Part shown: positions 1-8,083 of the stretch, piece after piece
Layout: each line of letters starts with the position of its first letter
Numbering within the stretch: the first letter of the stretch is position 1
DNA from: Bacteroidaceae bacterium
GTDB lineage: Bacteria; Bacteroidota; Bacteroidia; Bacteroidales; Bacteroidaceae
Direction: 5' to 3'
Assembly: GCA_902362595.1 (NCBI GenBank)
Contig: CABIXF010000006.1
Span: forward strand, 1 to 39,989
Length of the DNA: 39,989 bases
The notes under the pieces: generated by a model
What the model saw: only the letters and a program-made list of their open reading frames with translations
Told to the model about the DNA's origin: nothing
Database searches by the model: none
Position numbers and translations under genes: made by a program

Positions 1-46
1 TTTTTTTGAGGAAAATCCAAACGACTTCAATCTGATATGAAACGAC

Positions 47-80
47 AGAGGCCATCTCAATTCATTTTGAGACGGCCTCT
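47..80. terminator. Rho-independent-type hairpin, likely bidirectional
   Basis: AGAGGCC at 47-53 pairs with GGCCTCT at 74-80, and TCTCAA at 55-60 pairs with TTGAGA at 67-72, with one A/C mismatch. The hairpin is followed by TCTGTTTTTG. It probably ends a transcript entering from the left edge of the window. Confidence 0.75.
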
Positions 81-155
81 TCTGTTTTTGTATGGGGCAA
101 GTAGAGATGATTCTCTTTTGTCCCATTCATTTTGGCAAAATGTCTTTATGAATAT

Positions 156-243
156 ACCTCGACACATTCGTGCGGAGACCTCGTCACGTTGGTGATGAGG
201 CCTCATCACGTTCGTGTCAAGATATCGTCACGTTCGTGACGAG
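156..243. repeat. Four tandem 22-bp imperfect palindromes
   Basis: Four directly adjacent units start at 156, 178, 200 and 222, each exactly 22 bases with no insertion or deletion between them. Every unit is an approximate palindrome. The ideal form is CTCGTCACG, then TT, then CGTGACGAG. The fourth unit has perfect 8-base arms. Units differ at several positions, partly in a compensating way. No unique spacers are present, so this is not a CRISPR array. The rest of 1-399 holds the terminator at 47-80, AT-rich DNA and the sigma-factor promoter. No gene is seen there. Confidence 0.9.
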
Positions 244-337
244 GTAAATTTGAATGCAGTTGTTGGAAAATGAGTATAATACTTGGGATAACTTTATACC
301 AGCTTCCGGATTTTCATATTTTCTTTCAAAAAGTTTT

Positions 338-345
338 TACTTTTG
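338..345 (+). promoter_or_regulatory. Bacteroides-type -7 element for the ECF sigma gene
   Basis: TACTTTTG matches the Bacteroides TAnnTTTG box and lies 54 bases before the ATG at 400. No good TTTG box is seen at the expected -33 spacing, which would suit a promoter that needs an activator or an alternative sigma factor. Confidence 0.5.
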
Positions 346-399
346 TGTAGTTTTTCTGATGGTTTTAGCGTCTAATGGTCAAAAACAAATTCATACGAT

Positions 400-879
400 A
401 TGAAAACATTGGATACTGCATTTGCGCAAATGGTCAAAGAGCATAAGAGTACTATTTATACGGTGTGTTTTATGTTCTCGAAAGATGCCGATGAAGTAAG
501 CGATCTTTTTCAGGAGGTGCTTATTAATCTTTGGAAGGGATATGATTCCTTCAAGAATCTCAGTAACGTCAACACATGGATATGGAAAGTGAGTTTCAAT
601 ACTTGCATTTCATGTGAACGGAAAAAGAAAAGGCGTGCTGTGGTGCCTTTGACCATGGATATCAATCTTTTTGAAGATAAAGATGAAAATTCCAAGCAGA
701 TTCGTCTGCTCTATGACCGTATTCATCGACTGAACCCTTTTGATCGTGCCATTGTCTTGTTGTGGCTGGAAAATATGAGCTATGAAGAAATCGGTGCTAT
801 TGTGGGGATTTCGACCAAAAATGTATCTGTACGTTTATATCGTATCAAGGAGGAGTTGAAAAAAATGTCGAACCATTAA
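400..879 (+). CDS. ECF-type RNA polymerase sigma factor
   Basis: This 159-residue protein is a sigma-70 family extracytoplasmic-function sigma factor, which directs RNA polymerase to a small set of promoters. Region 2 is recognisable around residues 25-50 (DLFQEVLINLWKGYDSF, the core-binding and -10 recognition helix). Region 4 is at about 110-155, with the helix-turn-helix segment MSYEEIGAIVGISTKNVSVR. Its length is typical for this family. The next gene starts 11 bases after the stop, so the two are very likely co-transcribed and the second may control the sigma factor. No SusC/SusD or FecR-type gene follows, so this is not the usual polysaccharide-utilisation sigma/anti-sigma arrangement. 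The target promoters cannot be read from the window. Confidence 0.93.
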   Translation: MKTLDTAFAQMVKEHKSTIYTVCFMFSKDADEVSDLFQEVLINLWKGYDSFKNLSNVNTWIWKVSFNTCISCERKKKRRAVVPLTMDINLFEDKDENSKQIRLLYDRIHRLNPFDRAIVLLWLENMSYEEIGAIVGISTKNVSVRLYRIKEELKKMSNH

Positions 880-890
880 AATGTGCTATC

Positions 891-1475
891 ATGGAAAATT
901 TTACAGATAAATTTGAATTAGACGAGATGAAGCAACAGATTCAGTTGTTGAAGGACAAGCTGGCTAAAGAAATCATCGTTAGTGAAAAATTGCTCAAAAA
1001 CTCTACACAAGACAAGATTGCCTATATTAATCGGAAGAAAAGGTTTATCTATTTTTTGATAGTTTTTGCTTTAGTCTATTGCAATACATTTTTCTTGCTG
1101 ATGGGATATTCGTGGGTTTTCTGTGCATTTACTTCTGTGTTTTTGATTATAGCTGGAATTTACCAGCGATATAGCCATAAGGGTGTCAGTATTGATTGCA
1201 TTTCAACGGGCAACTTGTTGGATATCAGCAAAGCATTGGTGCGGATGAACCAACTGAATTTAAGATGGCTTTATTTTGGTATTCCGTTTGCTTTGTGTTG
1301 GATTGTATGGTTTATGTTTGAAAGTTACTCGAAAGTGGGAGGCGAAATGATATGCTATGGAGGTAGTGTCGGTTTCGTATTGGGCGCTGTGGGAGGAATT
1401 CTGCATTGTGTTCATGTCCGTCGTAAGGCCAAAGAGGCAATTCGTGACATTGAAGAATACACCATAGATAATTGA
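891..1475 (+). CDS. Coiled-coil membrane protein paired with the ECF sigma factor
   Basis: This 194-residue protein has a charged, heptad-like N-terminus (residues about 8-42, rich in K, E, L and Q) that should form a cytoplasmic coiled coil. Four hydrophobic segments follow (about 50-68, 74-92, 130-148 and 156-174), and the tail is short and basic. No catalytic motif is seen. It has neither the anti-sigma zinc motif HxxxCxxC nor a FecR domain. The 11-base gap to the sigma gene suggests a membrane-tethered anti-sigma role through the N-terminal coiled coil. That role is inferred from context only. I do not recognise a named family. Confidence 0.7.
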   Translation: MENFTDKFELDEMKQQIQLLKDKLAKEIIVSEKLLKNSTQDKIAYINRKKRFIYFLIVFALVYCNTFFLLMGYSWVFCAFTSVFLIIAGIYQRYSHKGVSIDCISTGNLLDISKALVRMNQLNLRWLYFGIPFALCWIVWFMFESYSKVGGEMICYGGSVGFVLGAVGGILHCVHVRRKAKEAIRDIEEYTIDN

Positions 1476-1542
1476 GCAATTACCGGTTGGTTTTCGTTGT
1501 ATCTGTCTTGAAAACTAGAGGCTGTTTCGATTTTGTTTTGAG

Positions 1543-1581
1543 CTGCCCCCAAAAAGTTTTGTGTTTAACTTTTGGGGGCAG
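1543..1581 (+). terminator. Terminator after the sigma factor operon
   Basis: CTGCCCCCAAAAAGTT (1543-1558) pairs with AACTTTTGGGGGCAG (1567-1581), with a single bulged A. TTTAATTT follows. It lies 67 bases after the stop of the membrane protein gene. Confidence 0.85.
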
Positions 1582-1672
1582 TTTAATTTGAGACAATATT
1601 CATTTTGTGCGGATTGGTCGAAGGTGATTTCATTTTGTTTTACTCATTTCTTCAAAGCACCTTCATGAAATT

Positions 1673-1694
1673 ACCTTGTCACGTTCATGTCGGG
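1673..1694. repeat. Solitary copy of the 22-bp palindromic repeat
   Basis: This 22-base segment aligns without gaps to the units at 156-243. It has the CTTGTCACG arm, a TT centre, a degenerate CATGTCGGG arm, and the same GTAA that follows the last unit of the array. A weaker preceding unit cannot be confirmed. Confidence 0.7.
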
Positions 1695-1942
1695 GTAACT
1701 TGGTTTCTTTATCCTAGTGAAACGTCCATAGATTGGGGTTGGACTGGTATATTGGGATTAGTCTCTTTTAGGTATATAATGGAGGATTATAAGGAGAAGT
1801 TTGAAAGGATGATTATCTTTCAATTTATTCTATGTTTTTATAAATCAGTTGTGTATAGGTCTCCACATTTATATGAAATTTAAATTGGATGTATACTGAA
1901 AAATGAGTAGGTTTTGTTTGTTATTTTCATAATTTTTAGGTA
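1695..1942. other. AT-rich intergenic stretch with no supported gene
   Basis: The 520 bases between the sigma operon and the porin gene hold the terminator at 1543-1581, one repeat copy and the porin promoter. An open frame at 1605-1883 exists only from a TTG codon, runs through the repeat copy and has no recognisable motif. I see nothing else here. Confidence 0.6.
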
Positions 1943-1973
1943 TTGATAAGCTTCTTTGGGTAGTTTACCTTTG
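1943..1973 (+). promoter_or_regulatory. Promoter of the porin-imelysin-cytochrome operon
   Basis: TTG at 1943-1945 is followed by 20 bases and then TACCTTTG at 1966-1973, a good match to the Bacteroides consensus. The ATG at 1996 lies 22 bases beyond the box, so the leader is short. Confidence 0.75.
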
Positions 1974-1995
1974 CGATGTTCAAAATCGCAGAGAA

Positions 1996-3360
1996 ATGAA
2001 AAAAAAAGTTAGTTTATTTTTTACTATTCTTTGTTGTGTTGCAGGAACTGTTTCGGCTAGTGAAGTTGATTCGGTGCAGGTAGCAGGAGAATATGTGAAA
2101 ACAGCGGTGCAAAAGCAACGTGCAGATAAGGATGGATATACCCGTTTCCGTCTGGGAGGCTATGGAGAAGCTGTGGCCAGTTTTAAGGATTATGGCATCA
2201 ACCGTTATTACGGAAATCCAAATGGAAACACCCGTGATCATCGGAACACGATTTCTATTCCGCGCTTTGTGCTGGCAATGGATTATAAGTTTACTCCGAA
2301 ATGGATTCTGAGCGCAGAAATCGAATTTGAAGCCGGAGGAACCGGGTCTGCCATGGAGCTGGAGAACTCGGAAAACGGCGAATATGAAACGGAAATGGAA
2401 AAAGGGGGAGAAGTGGCCTTGGAGCAGTTTCATATCACCCGTCTTATTCATCCGGCTTTCAATGTGCGGGCGGGACACATGATTGTGCCGGTGGGACTGA
2501 CCAATGCACATCACGAGCCGATTAATTTCTTCGGTACAGTGCGACCGGAGGGTGAAACCACCATCCTGCCTTCTACCTGGCATGAAACGGGTATTGAGTT
2601 TTTCGGTACGTTGGGAAAAGGATATGCTACTTTCGACTATCAGGTGCTGGTGGTGGCTGGACTGAATGCCAACGGATTCGACCGGAATACTTGGGTTGCC
2701 AGCGGTAAGCAGGGCTTGTTTGAGGAAGATAATTTCAACTCTCCGGGTTATGTGTTTCGTGTAGATTACCGTGGAGTGCCGGGACTGCGTGTGGGAGGTT
2801 CTTTTTATTATTGTGCCAATACGGCAGGTAATTCCGACAAACCCAATTTCTACGAGGGACAGAAAGCACCGCTACGAATTTATTCAGGCGACTTGCAGTA
2901 CAAGAATGACTATGTGACCGCACGTGCCAATGTGGTCTATGGTAGCCTGAGCAACTCCAAGTTTATTAGCAGCAAGAATGTCCGTTTGTCGAACAATGCT
3001 TCTTACAGCCGCGTGGTTCCGGTAGCTAAAAATGCGGTCAGCTATGCCGGAGAGGTGGGTGTGAATCTGCGTTCCATTTTCAATCACAATCCCAAAGTTC
3101 CTGTGATTTATCCGTTTGCCCGCTATGAATATTATAATCCGCAAGAAAAAGGAGAAGCCGGGCAGACCATGGACTTGCGTAACAAGGTCAGCATGTGGGT
3201 GGCCGGATTGAATTGGTTTGCTCTGCCTAATCTGGTGGTGAAGGCAGACTATACTACCCGTCAGATTGGTACGGGAAAGATGTTCGGAACCGGACCGTAT
3301 ACCAGTGAAAATGAGTTTTCCATTGGCTTGGCCTATATCGGCTGGTTTTTCAAGAAATGA
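1996..3360 (+). CDS. Outer-membrane beta-barrel porin, first gene of the redox operon
   Basis: This 454-residue protein has a signal peptide (residues 1-22, cut near TVSA/SEVD). A long series of alternating, aromatic-rich strands follows, as in phosphate-selective-type (OprP/OprO-like) porins. An N-terminal strand reads RFRLGGYGEAVASF, and the last strand ends in IGWFF before two lysines. A charged acidic stretch (ENSENGEYETEMEKGGE, about 127-143) could be an extracellular loop. The gene heads a plus-strand cluster with an imelysin-like lipoprotein 25 bases downstream, so it may supply the outer-membrane pore for that system's substrate. Substrate specificity cannot be read from sequence, and a metal or anion role is inferred from context. 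Confidence 0.82.
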   Translation: MKKKVSLFFTILCCVAGTVSASEVDSVQVAGEYVKTAVQKQRADKDGYTRFRLGGYGEAVASFKDYGINRYYGNPNGNTRDHRNTISIPRFVLAMDYKFTPKWILSAEIEFEAGGTGSAMELENSENGEYETEMEKGGEVALEQFHITRLIHPAFNVRAGHMIVPVGLTNAHHEPINFFGTVRPEGETTILPSTWHETGIEFFGTLGKGYATFDYQVLVVAGLNANGFDRNTWVASGKQGLFEEDNFNSPGYVFRVDYRGVPGLRVGGSFYYCANTAGNSDKPNFYEGQKAPLRIYSGDLQYKNDYVTARANVVYGSLSNSKFISSKNVRLSNNASYSRVVPVAKNAVSYAGEVGVNLRSIFNHNPKVPVIYPFARYEYYNPQEKGEAGQTMDLRNKVSMWVAGLNWFALPNLVVKADYTTRQIGTGKMFGTGPYTSENEFSIGLAYIGWFFKK

Positions 3361-3385
3361 TTTATTAACTCCTAAAAAAACTATT

Positions 3386-4570
3386 ATGTATATGAAAAAG
3401 AATTTCTTTTATGCGGCAGCCTTGGCAATGGGGCTGACCTTTTCGATGACAGCGTGCAGTAACGAAGACACACCGACAGAACCGACCGATGCGGCCAACA
3501 TTGATTATACGTCGGAAAACGCGACGAGCTGGAACAACTATATGAAGGCAGTGGTTACCTTGCTTCGTAAAGATGCTTCCGACTTGTACGGGTACTGGGC
3601 TACCAGTTACAAAGGAGGTGAAAGTTATGCCGTAACCTTTAAAAATCATGGGGCACCGTTTAACAGTGCAGGTTCTTGCGTGCAGCAAGTGATAGACGGT
3701 TGTGTAGATATTGCCAATGAGGTGGGAGAAACAAAAATCGGTGACCCGTATTCCAAATACCAGGCAGGGAAGGTGACAGAAGCCCTCTATGCGGTAGAAT
3801 CCTGGTATAGCTGGCATTCGCGCGAAGACTATTCCAATAACATCGTATCTATCTGTAATGCTTTCTGCGGCGTGCGCAGTGAGGCTTTGATTAGCGGAGC
3901 CGCTATTGATAAAACTCAGGTGGCCGCGCAATCCTTGTACACGGTATTGGTGAGCAACGGGCAGCAGGAACTGGCAGATAATACATTGTCGGCCATCAAG
4001 AATGCTTACGATAAGATTTTAGCCATCCCACAACCGTTCCGTAACCATATCAACAGCGAACAGAGTCTGGCGGCTCAGGAAGCTTGCAGTGAACTGAGTG
4101 TCTTGTTGAAAGATAAGGTAAAACCGGCTTGTGATGCATTGTCGGAAGCAGTGCTGAGTCCGGTGGTAAAGAACTACGTGGATGTAGTGGTATTACCCAC
4201 CTATTCAGACCTGAAAGACAGAGTGGCTACTTTGTATGACAAGGTGAATACGCTGGCAGCCAACCCAACCAATCAGGCTTTCAAGGATGCCTGTGATGCT
4301 TGGATTACTGCCCGTGAACCATGGGAAAAGAGTGAGGCTTTCTTGTTTGGTCCGGTAGCCGATCAAGGGCTTGACCCGAACATGGACAGCTGGCCGCTTG
4401 ACCAAGCTGCCATCGTGAACATCCTGAATTCAGGAGATTACAGCCAGATGGAATGGAGTGGCGACTACTCTGAAGACAGTGAAGCCATTTCCGCCGCACA
4501 GAATGTACGTGGTTTCCATACCCTGGAATTCCTGTTGTTCAAAGACGGACAAGCACGTACGGTAGATTAA
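3386..4570 (+). CDS. Imelysin-like lipoprotein (M75 superfamily), circularly permuted type
   Basis: This 394-residue lipoprotein has a short hydrophobic leader ending in the lipobox SMTAC (Cys24). The ATG at 3386, or the in-frame ATG at 3392, fits that leader. An upstream extension to 3266 would lie inside the porin gene and hide the signal. The diagnostic GxHxxE motif of imelysin-like proteins is present as GFHTLE (G376, H378, E381) but lies only 13 residues from the C-terminus, not in the first half. Published structures describe a B. ovatus imelysin-like protein with circularly permuted topology, and this layout fits that class. The superfamily is thought to act in periplasmic or surface metal (iron) handling and not as peptidases. 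The preceding helical region covers about 30-370. The gene sits between a porin and a di-haem protein, as in EfeO/IcmP-like iron loci. Confidence 0.88.
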   Translation: MYMKKNFFYAAALAMGLTFSMTACSNEDTPTEPTDAANIDYTSENATSWNNYMKAVVTLLRKDASDLYGYWATSYKGGESYAVTFKNHGAPFNSAGSCVQQVIDGCVDIANEVGETKIGDPYSKYQAGKVTEALYAVESWYSWHSREDYSNNIVSICNAFCGVRSEALISGAAIDKTQVAAQSLYTVLVSNGQQELADNTLSAIKNAYDKILAIPQPFRNHINSEQSLAAQEACSELSVLLKDKVKPACDALSEAVLSPVVKNYVDVVVLPTYSDLKDRVATLYDKVNTLAANPTNQAFKDACDAWITAREPWEKSEAFLFGPVADQGLDPNMDSWPLDQAAIVNILNSGDYSQMEWSGDYSEDSEAISAAQNVRGFHTLEFLLFKDGQARTVD

Positions 4571-4668
4571 GCATTAAGACAAATTTTTGATGAATGACAG
4601 GCAGGGGAGTAAAGAAGGGGAAGCCCTCCTTTGCTTCCTCTGTATGTTTCCGAAAAAGAGAAGAATAA

Positions 4669-6093
4669 ATGAGAATAGTAAAACTTTTGTTATACGGACT
4701 TTTTCCCTGTCTTCTATGGAGCTGTGAGAAAGAAGGAACCGACCAGCAGTACGTGGAGGTGCCGGAAGGCTTTGCACTGTCAGCCGGTACGGCTACCAAT
4801 TTTCTGACTTCTTCGAAAGCTTACGACTTTGAAGCGTCGTGGCTGTCGGGTATTTACAGCAGCCGTTTCAACGATGGAGATGGATTGTATGACGATGTGC
4901 GTACCAGTAGTAACCAGGATGGTGGATTAGGTCCCGTGTATGCCGGTTATTCCTGTGGAAGCTGTCACCGCAATGCCGGACGTACCAAGCCTACCTTGTG
5001 GAGTGAAGGTGGCTCAGGAAATTACGGTTTTTCTTCCATGTTGGTGTATATCACCCGAAAGAACGGAGCCTTCTTCCAGAACTATGGGCGTGTGCTTCAT
5101 GACCAGGCCATTTATGGGGTGAAGCCGGAGGGGAAATTGTCTGTGAAGTATGACTACCAGACATTCGAATTTCCCGATGGAGAAACTTATGAGCTTTGCA
5201 AGCCAACCTATACCATTACGGAGTGGTATGCCGACAGTATCCGTCCGGAAGATTTGTTCTGTTCTGTCCGTATACCGTTACGTCATGTGGGGATGGGGCA
5301 GATGATGGCACTCGACCAGAAAGAAATCGAAGCATTGGCTGCCAAAAGTAATTACCCCGAATACGGCATTAGCGGACGGTGTAATTATATCAGTGAGCGT
5401 GGAGTAACTCGTCTGGGACTTTCGGGCAACAAGGCACAGCATGCCGATTTGACGGTGGAATTAGGATTTTCCAGTGACATGGGAGTGACCAACAGCCGTT
5501 ATCCCGAGGAAATTTGTGAGGGACAGATACAGATGGACCAGGGCAGTATGATGGGACTTTCGTACGACCAGTTGGACGTGTCGACCGAGGACATGGAGGA
5601 TGTGGATTTGTATATGCACTGTCTGGGTGTGCCGGCCCGCCGGAATGTGAATGATCCGCAGGTACAGAAAGGAGAACAGAAATTCTATGAGGCGAAATGC
5701 CATCTTTGCCATGTGACTACGCTGCACACAAAAGTAAGAGGAGCTACACTGCTGAATGGTACGGAACTGCCGTGGTTGGGCAATCAGACCATCCATCCGT
5801 ATTCTGATTTTCTGCTGCATGATATGGGGTCGGAAATTATGGGTGTGGGTTTGAACGACAATTACGTAAGTGGTCTGGCCCGGGGTAATGAATGGCGTAC
5901 CACTCCATTATGGGGCATCGGCTTGCAGGAAGTGGTGAACGGACATACCTATTTTCTGCACGACGGACGTGCACGTAACCTCGTAGAGGCTATCATGTGG
6001 CACGGAGGAGAGGCGGAAGCTTCGAAAAACTTGTTTAAGCGCATGAGTAAGGAAGACCGTGATGCCTTGATTGCGTTTTTAAATTCACTTTAA
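4669..6093 (+). CDS. Di-haem c-type oxidoreductase lipoprotein (DHOR/DUF1111 family)
   Basis: This 474-residue protein belongs to the DHOR (PF06537) family, related to di-haem cytochrome c peroxidases and often called thiol oxidoreductase. A lipobox LLWSC places the lipid anchor at Cys19. Two c-type haem attachment motifs are visible: CGSCH at 96-100 and CHLCH at 344-348. Family hallmarks include EGGSGNYGFSS after the first haem and FLHDGRARNLVEAIMWHGGEA near the end. It should sit on the periplasmic or outer-membrane side and move electrons between its two haems. In Pseudomonas a similar gene neighbours an imelysin (IcmP), matching the order here. The preceding imelysin gene ends 98 bases upstream. 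The physiological donor and acceptor are unknown. Confidence 0.9.
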   Translation: MRIVKLLLYGLFPCLLWSCEKEGTDQQYVEVPEGFALSAGTATNFLTSSKAYDFEASWLSGIYSSRFNDGDGLYDDVRTSSNQDGGLGPVYAGYSCGSCHRNAGRTKPTLWSEGGSGNYGFSSMLVYITRKNGAFFQNYGRVLHDQAIYGVKPEGKLSVKYDYQTFEFPDGETYELCKPTYTITEWYADSIRPEDLFCSVRIPLRHVGMGQMMALDQKEIEALAAKSNYPEYGISGRCNYISERGVTRLGLSGNKAQHADLTVELGFSSDMGVTNSRYPEEICEGQIQMDQGSMMGLSYDQLDVSTEDMEDVDLYMHCLGVPARRNVNDPQVQKGEQKFYEAKCHLCHVTTLHTKVRGATLLNGTELPWLGNQTIHPYSDFLLHDMGSEIMGVGLNDNYVSGLARGNEWRTTPLWGIGLQEVVNGHTYFLHDGRARNLVEAIMWHGGEAEASKNLFKRMSKEDRDALIAFLNSL

Positions 6094-6119
6094 TCATTAA
6101 GTATAGAAACTGATAACTT

Positions 6120-7334
6120 ATGAAAAAAATACTGACTGCCTTGTGTCTGTCTGCGTTAATGCCATTGACAGCACTGGCACAACATGAAGAGGATACGGAA
6201 AATGGTATCGTGTCGTTGGCTGGGAGAGAAGGATTTACCATCGCTTCTAAGAAAGGAGATTTTGTGTTCAAGCCTTATCTGTTAGTGCAGACAAGTGCCA
6301 ACTTCAACTGGTATGATGATGAAGGACTGGACAAGGCCTATAATCAGGACAATGTGGCTAACTCAGGCTTTGCTATTCCTTATGCAGTGTTGGGCTTTAC
6401 AGGGAAAGCCTTTGGCAAAGTGTCGTTCAATCTGTCACTGAATGCAGCGGCTACGGGCGCAGCCTTGTTGCAGCAGGCTTGGTTCGATGTGGAGCTGAAA
6501 AAACAGTTTTCTATCCGCGTAGGTAAGTTTAAAACTCCTTTTTCGCATGCTTACCTGACTACGTTGGGAGAAACTTTGATGCCCTCCTTGCCGTTGTCGC
6601 TGACCGCTCCGGTGATTCTGCCCTATTCGTTGAATGCCGTGACTCCCAATATCGGAACGGGATTCGACTTGGGAGTGGAAGTACACGGTCTGCTGGCAGA
6701 CAAGTTTGGTTATGAAGTGGGATTATTCAATGGTACAGGTATTTCAGTGAATACGGCAGGAAAGACGTTCAGTGATGACTGGCACATTCCTTCCTTGCTT
6801 TATGCCGGACGTTTTACCTACATGCCCAAAGGAGTGATGCCCTCTACACAGGGAAATCCTAATCGTCTGAATGAAGACAAGCTGATGCTGGGAGTATCCA
6901 CCTCATTGAATGTGGAGAGTGAGAACGAAAGTACGAACGATTACCGTGCCGGACTGGAGTTTGCCATGTTGAAAAGAAAACTCTATCTGGGAGCGGAAAT
7001 GTATTACATGCACGTGGGCTTTACCAAACGGCAGAAGATTGACCGGGGGTATCACTATCTGGGGGGATACGTGCAGGGAGGCTATTTCGTGACTTCCCGC
7101 TTGCAAGCTACGGCACGTTATGATTTCTTTAACCGCAACGGAATGGATACAAACGGGTTCATGAATATGCCGGCCGTGGGAGTGAACTACTTCTTTAAAG
7201 GCTGCAATCTGAAATTACAGGCTATGTATCAGTTTGTAGGGCGCTGGGGGCACGATACACAACTTGACCGCGACAATGACGACTTGGGAATAGCGACCCA
7301 TAATGCCACGGTGATGCTTCAGTACACGTTCTAA
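6120..7334 (+). CDS. Second outer-membrane porin-like beta-barrel of the operon
   Basis: This 404-residue protein has a clear signal peptide (MKKILTALCLSALMPLTALAQ). Its barrel strands resemble the OprP/OprO (phosphate-selective porin) superfamily, for example FSIRVGKFKTPFSHAYL, a typical strand-turn of that family. It ends in VMLQYTF, a terminal phenylalanine that serves as the outer-membrane assembly signal. It starts 26 bases after the di-haem protein and is followed by a cytochrome c lipoprotein at 7348. It is only distantly similar to the porin at 1996, so the operon carries two different barrels, perhaps one for ligand entry and one scaffolding the haem proteins. That last point is inference. 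Confidence 0.8.
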   Translation: MKKILTALCLSALMPLTALAQHEEDTENGIVSLAGREGFTIASKKGDFVFKPYLLVQTSANFNWYDDEGLDKAYNQDNVANSGFAIPYAVLGFTGKAFGKVSFNLSLNAAATGAALLQQAWFDVELKKQFSIRVGKFKTPFSHAYLTTLGETLMPSLPLSLTAPVILPYSLNAVTPNIGTGFDLGVEVHGLLADKFGYEVGLFNGTGISVNTAGKTFSDDWHIPSLLYAGRFTYMPKGVMPSTQGNPNRLNEDKLMLGVSTSLNVESENESTNDYRAGLEFAMLKRKLYLGAEMYYMHVGFTKRQKIDRGYHYLGGYVQGGYFVTSRLQATARYDFFNRNGMDTNGFMNMPAVGVNYFFKGCNLKLQAMYQFVGRWGHDTQLDRDNDDLGIATHNATVMLQYTF

Positions 7335-7347
7335 AGAGGAGGGTGTG

Positions 7348-8070
7348 ATGAAAAGAAAGGTGTATGGATGGATACTCTTGGGGCTGGGAATCCTATGGCT
7401 GGTTTCTTGCGACGAAGGACGTATCTATGAGGCAGTGCCTGATACGGCAGAAGGCGGACGTACGGTGAAGTTCACCGGAAAGGTAACGGGTATGGATACC
7501 TGGCCTTCCGGATATACGGTAGCCGTGGCCGGTTTTGATGCGAAAAGTGAATATGCACTGACTTCTGCCAATGTGATGCCTTCACAGGCAGGAGAAGATG
7601 GTACGGTGCAGGTGGTGATGTCGGGAGTGACAGATGAAGTCACTCAAATCGAATTGTGCGTGATTAACCGCATTCGAGAGCGGGTAGTGACCTTTGCCAG
7701 GGTCGATTGCTCGGAAACGGCAGAAGACACGATTCGTATGGACGTGGGTGAACAGCAAGTCGGCATGTTCCAGGCTGTGCAGCAGCAGGTGTTTGACTCC
7801 CGCTGTGCCAGTTGCCATGGAGGAAGTACTTCAGCGGCAGGACACTTGTTTCTGACTGCAGGAAAAAGCTATGAACAGCTGGTAAATGTCCCGTCTGTAG
7901 TGAATCCGGAAGTCATGAGGGTGAAACCGACAGATACGGAAAACAGCTTTCTGTATCAGGTACTGCATGAAAACGGTCATGTGCACCATGACCATCAGGA
8001 CATTCTTTCGGCTGAGCCGGTATTATTGAACTTGATAGATGATTGGATAAATGGAGGTGCCAAACCTTGA
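7348..8070 (+). CDS. Mono-haem cytochrome c lipoprotein with histidine-rich tail
   Basis: This 240-residue lipoprotein starts at the ATG at 7348, preceded by AGAGGAGG. An alternative GTG at 7345 adds one residue. The lipobox WLVSC gives lipidated Cys21. Residues about 30-145 look like a beta-sandwich domain of unknown type. The C-terminal third is a cytochrome c domain with one haem motif, CASCH (153-157), a candidate axial methionine in PEVMRVKP, and the closing helix LIDDWINGGAKP seen in many small c domains. A metal-binding-looking cluster, HENGHVHHDHQD, lies at about 207-218. It is translated 13 bases after the porin stop and belongs to the same operon. It is probably an electron shuttle for the di-haem protein. 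Confidence 0.82.
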   Translation: MKRKVYGWILLGLGILWLVSCDEGRIYEAVPDTAEGGRTVKFTGKVTGMDTWPSGYTVAVAGFDAKSEYALTSANVMPSQAGEDGTVQVVMSGVTDEVTQIELCVINRIRERVVTFARVDCSETAEDTIRMDVGEQQVGMFQAVQQQVFDSRCASCHGGSTSAAGHLFLTAGKSYEQLVNVPSVVNPEVMRVKPTDTENSFLYQVLHENGHVHHDHQDILSAEPVLLNLIDDWINGGAKP

Positions 8071-8083
8071 ATATTAAAATAGT

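Noticed and set aside
156..243. Possible CRISPR array
   Set aside because: Units are directly adjacent without unique spacers, are too variable, and no cas gene is present.
1605..1883. 92-codon open frame between the sigma operon and the first porin gene
   Set aside because: It starts only at TTG, passes through a palindromic repeat copy, has no recognisable motif and overlaps AT-rich non-coding DNA.
3266..3385. N-terminal extension of the imelysin gene into the porin gene
   Set aside because: It would bury the lipoprotein signal. The ATG at 3386/3392 fits the leader and lipobox.
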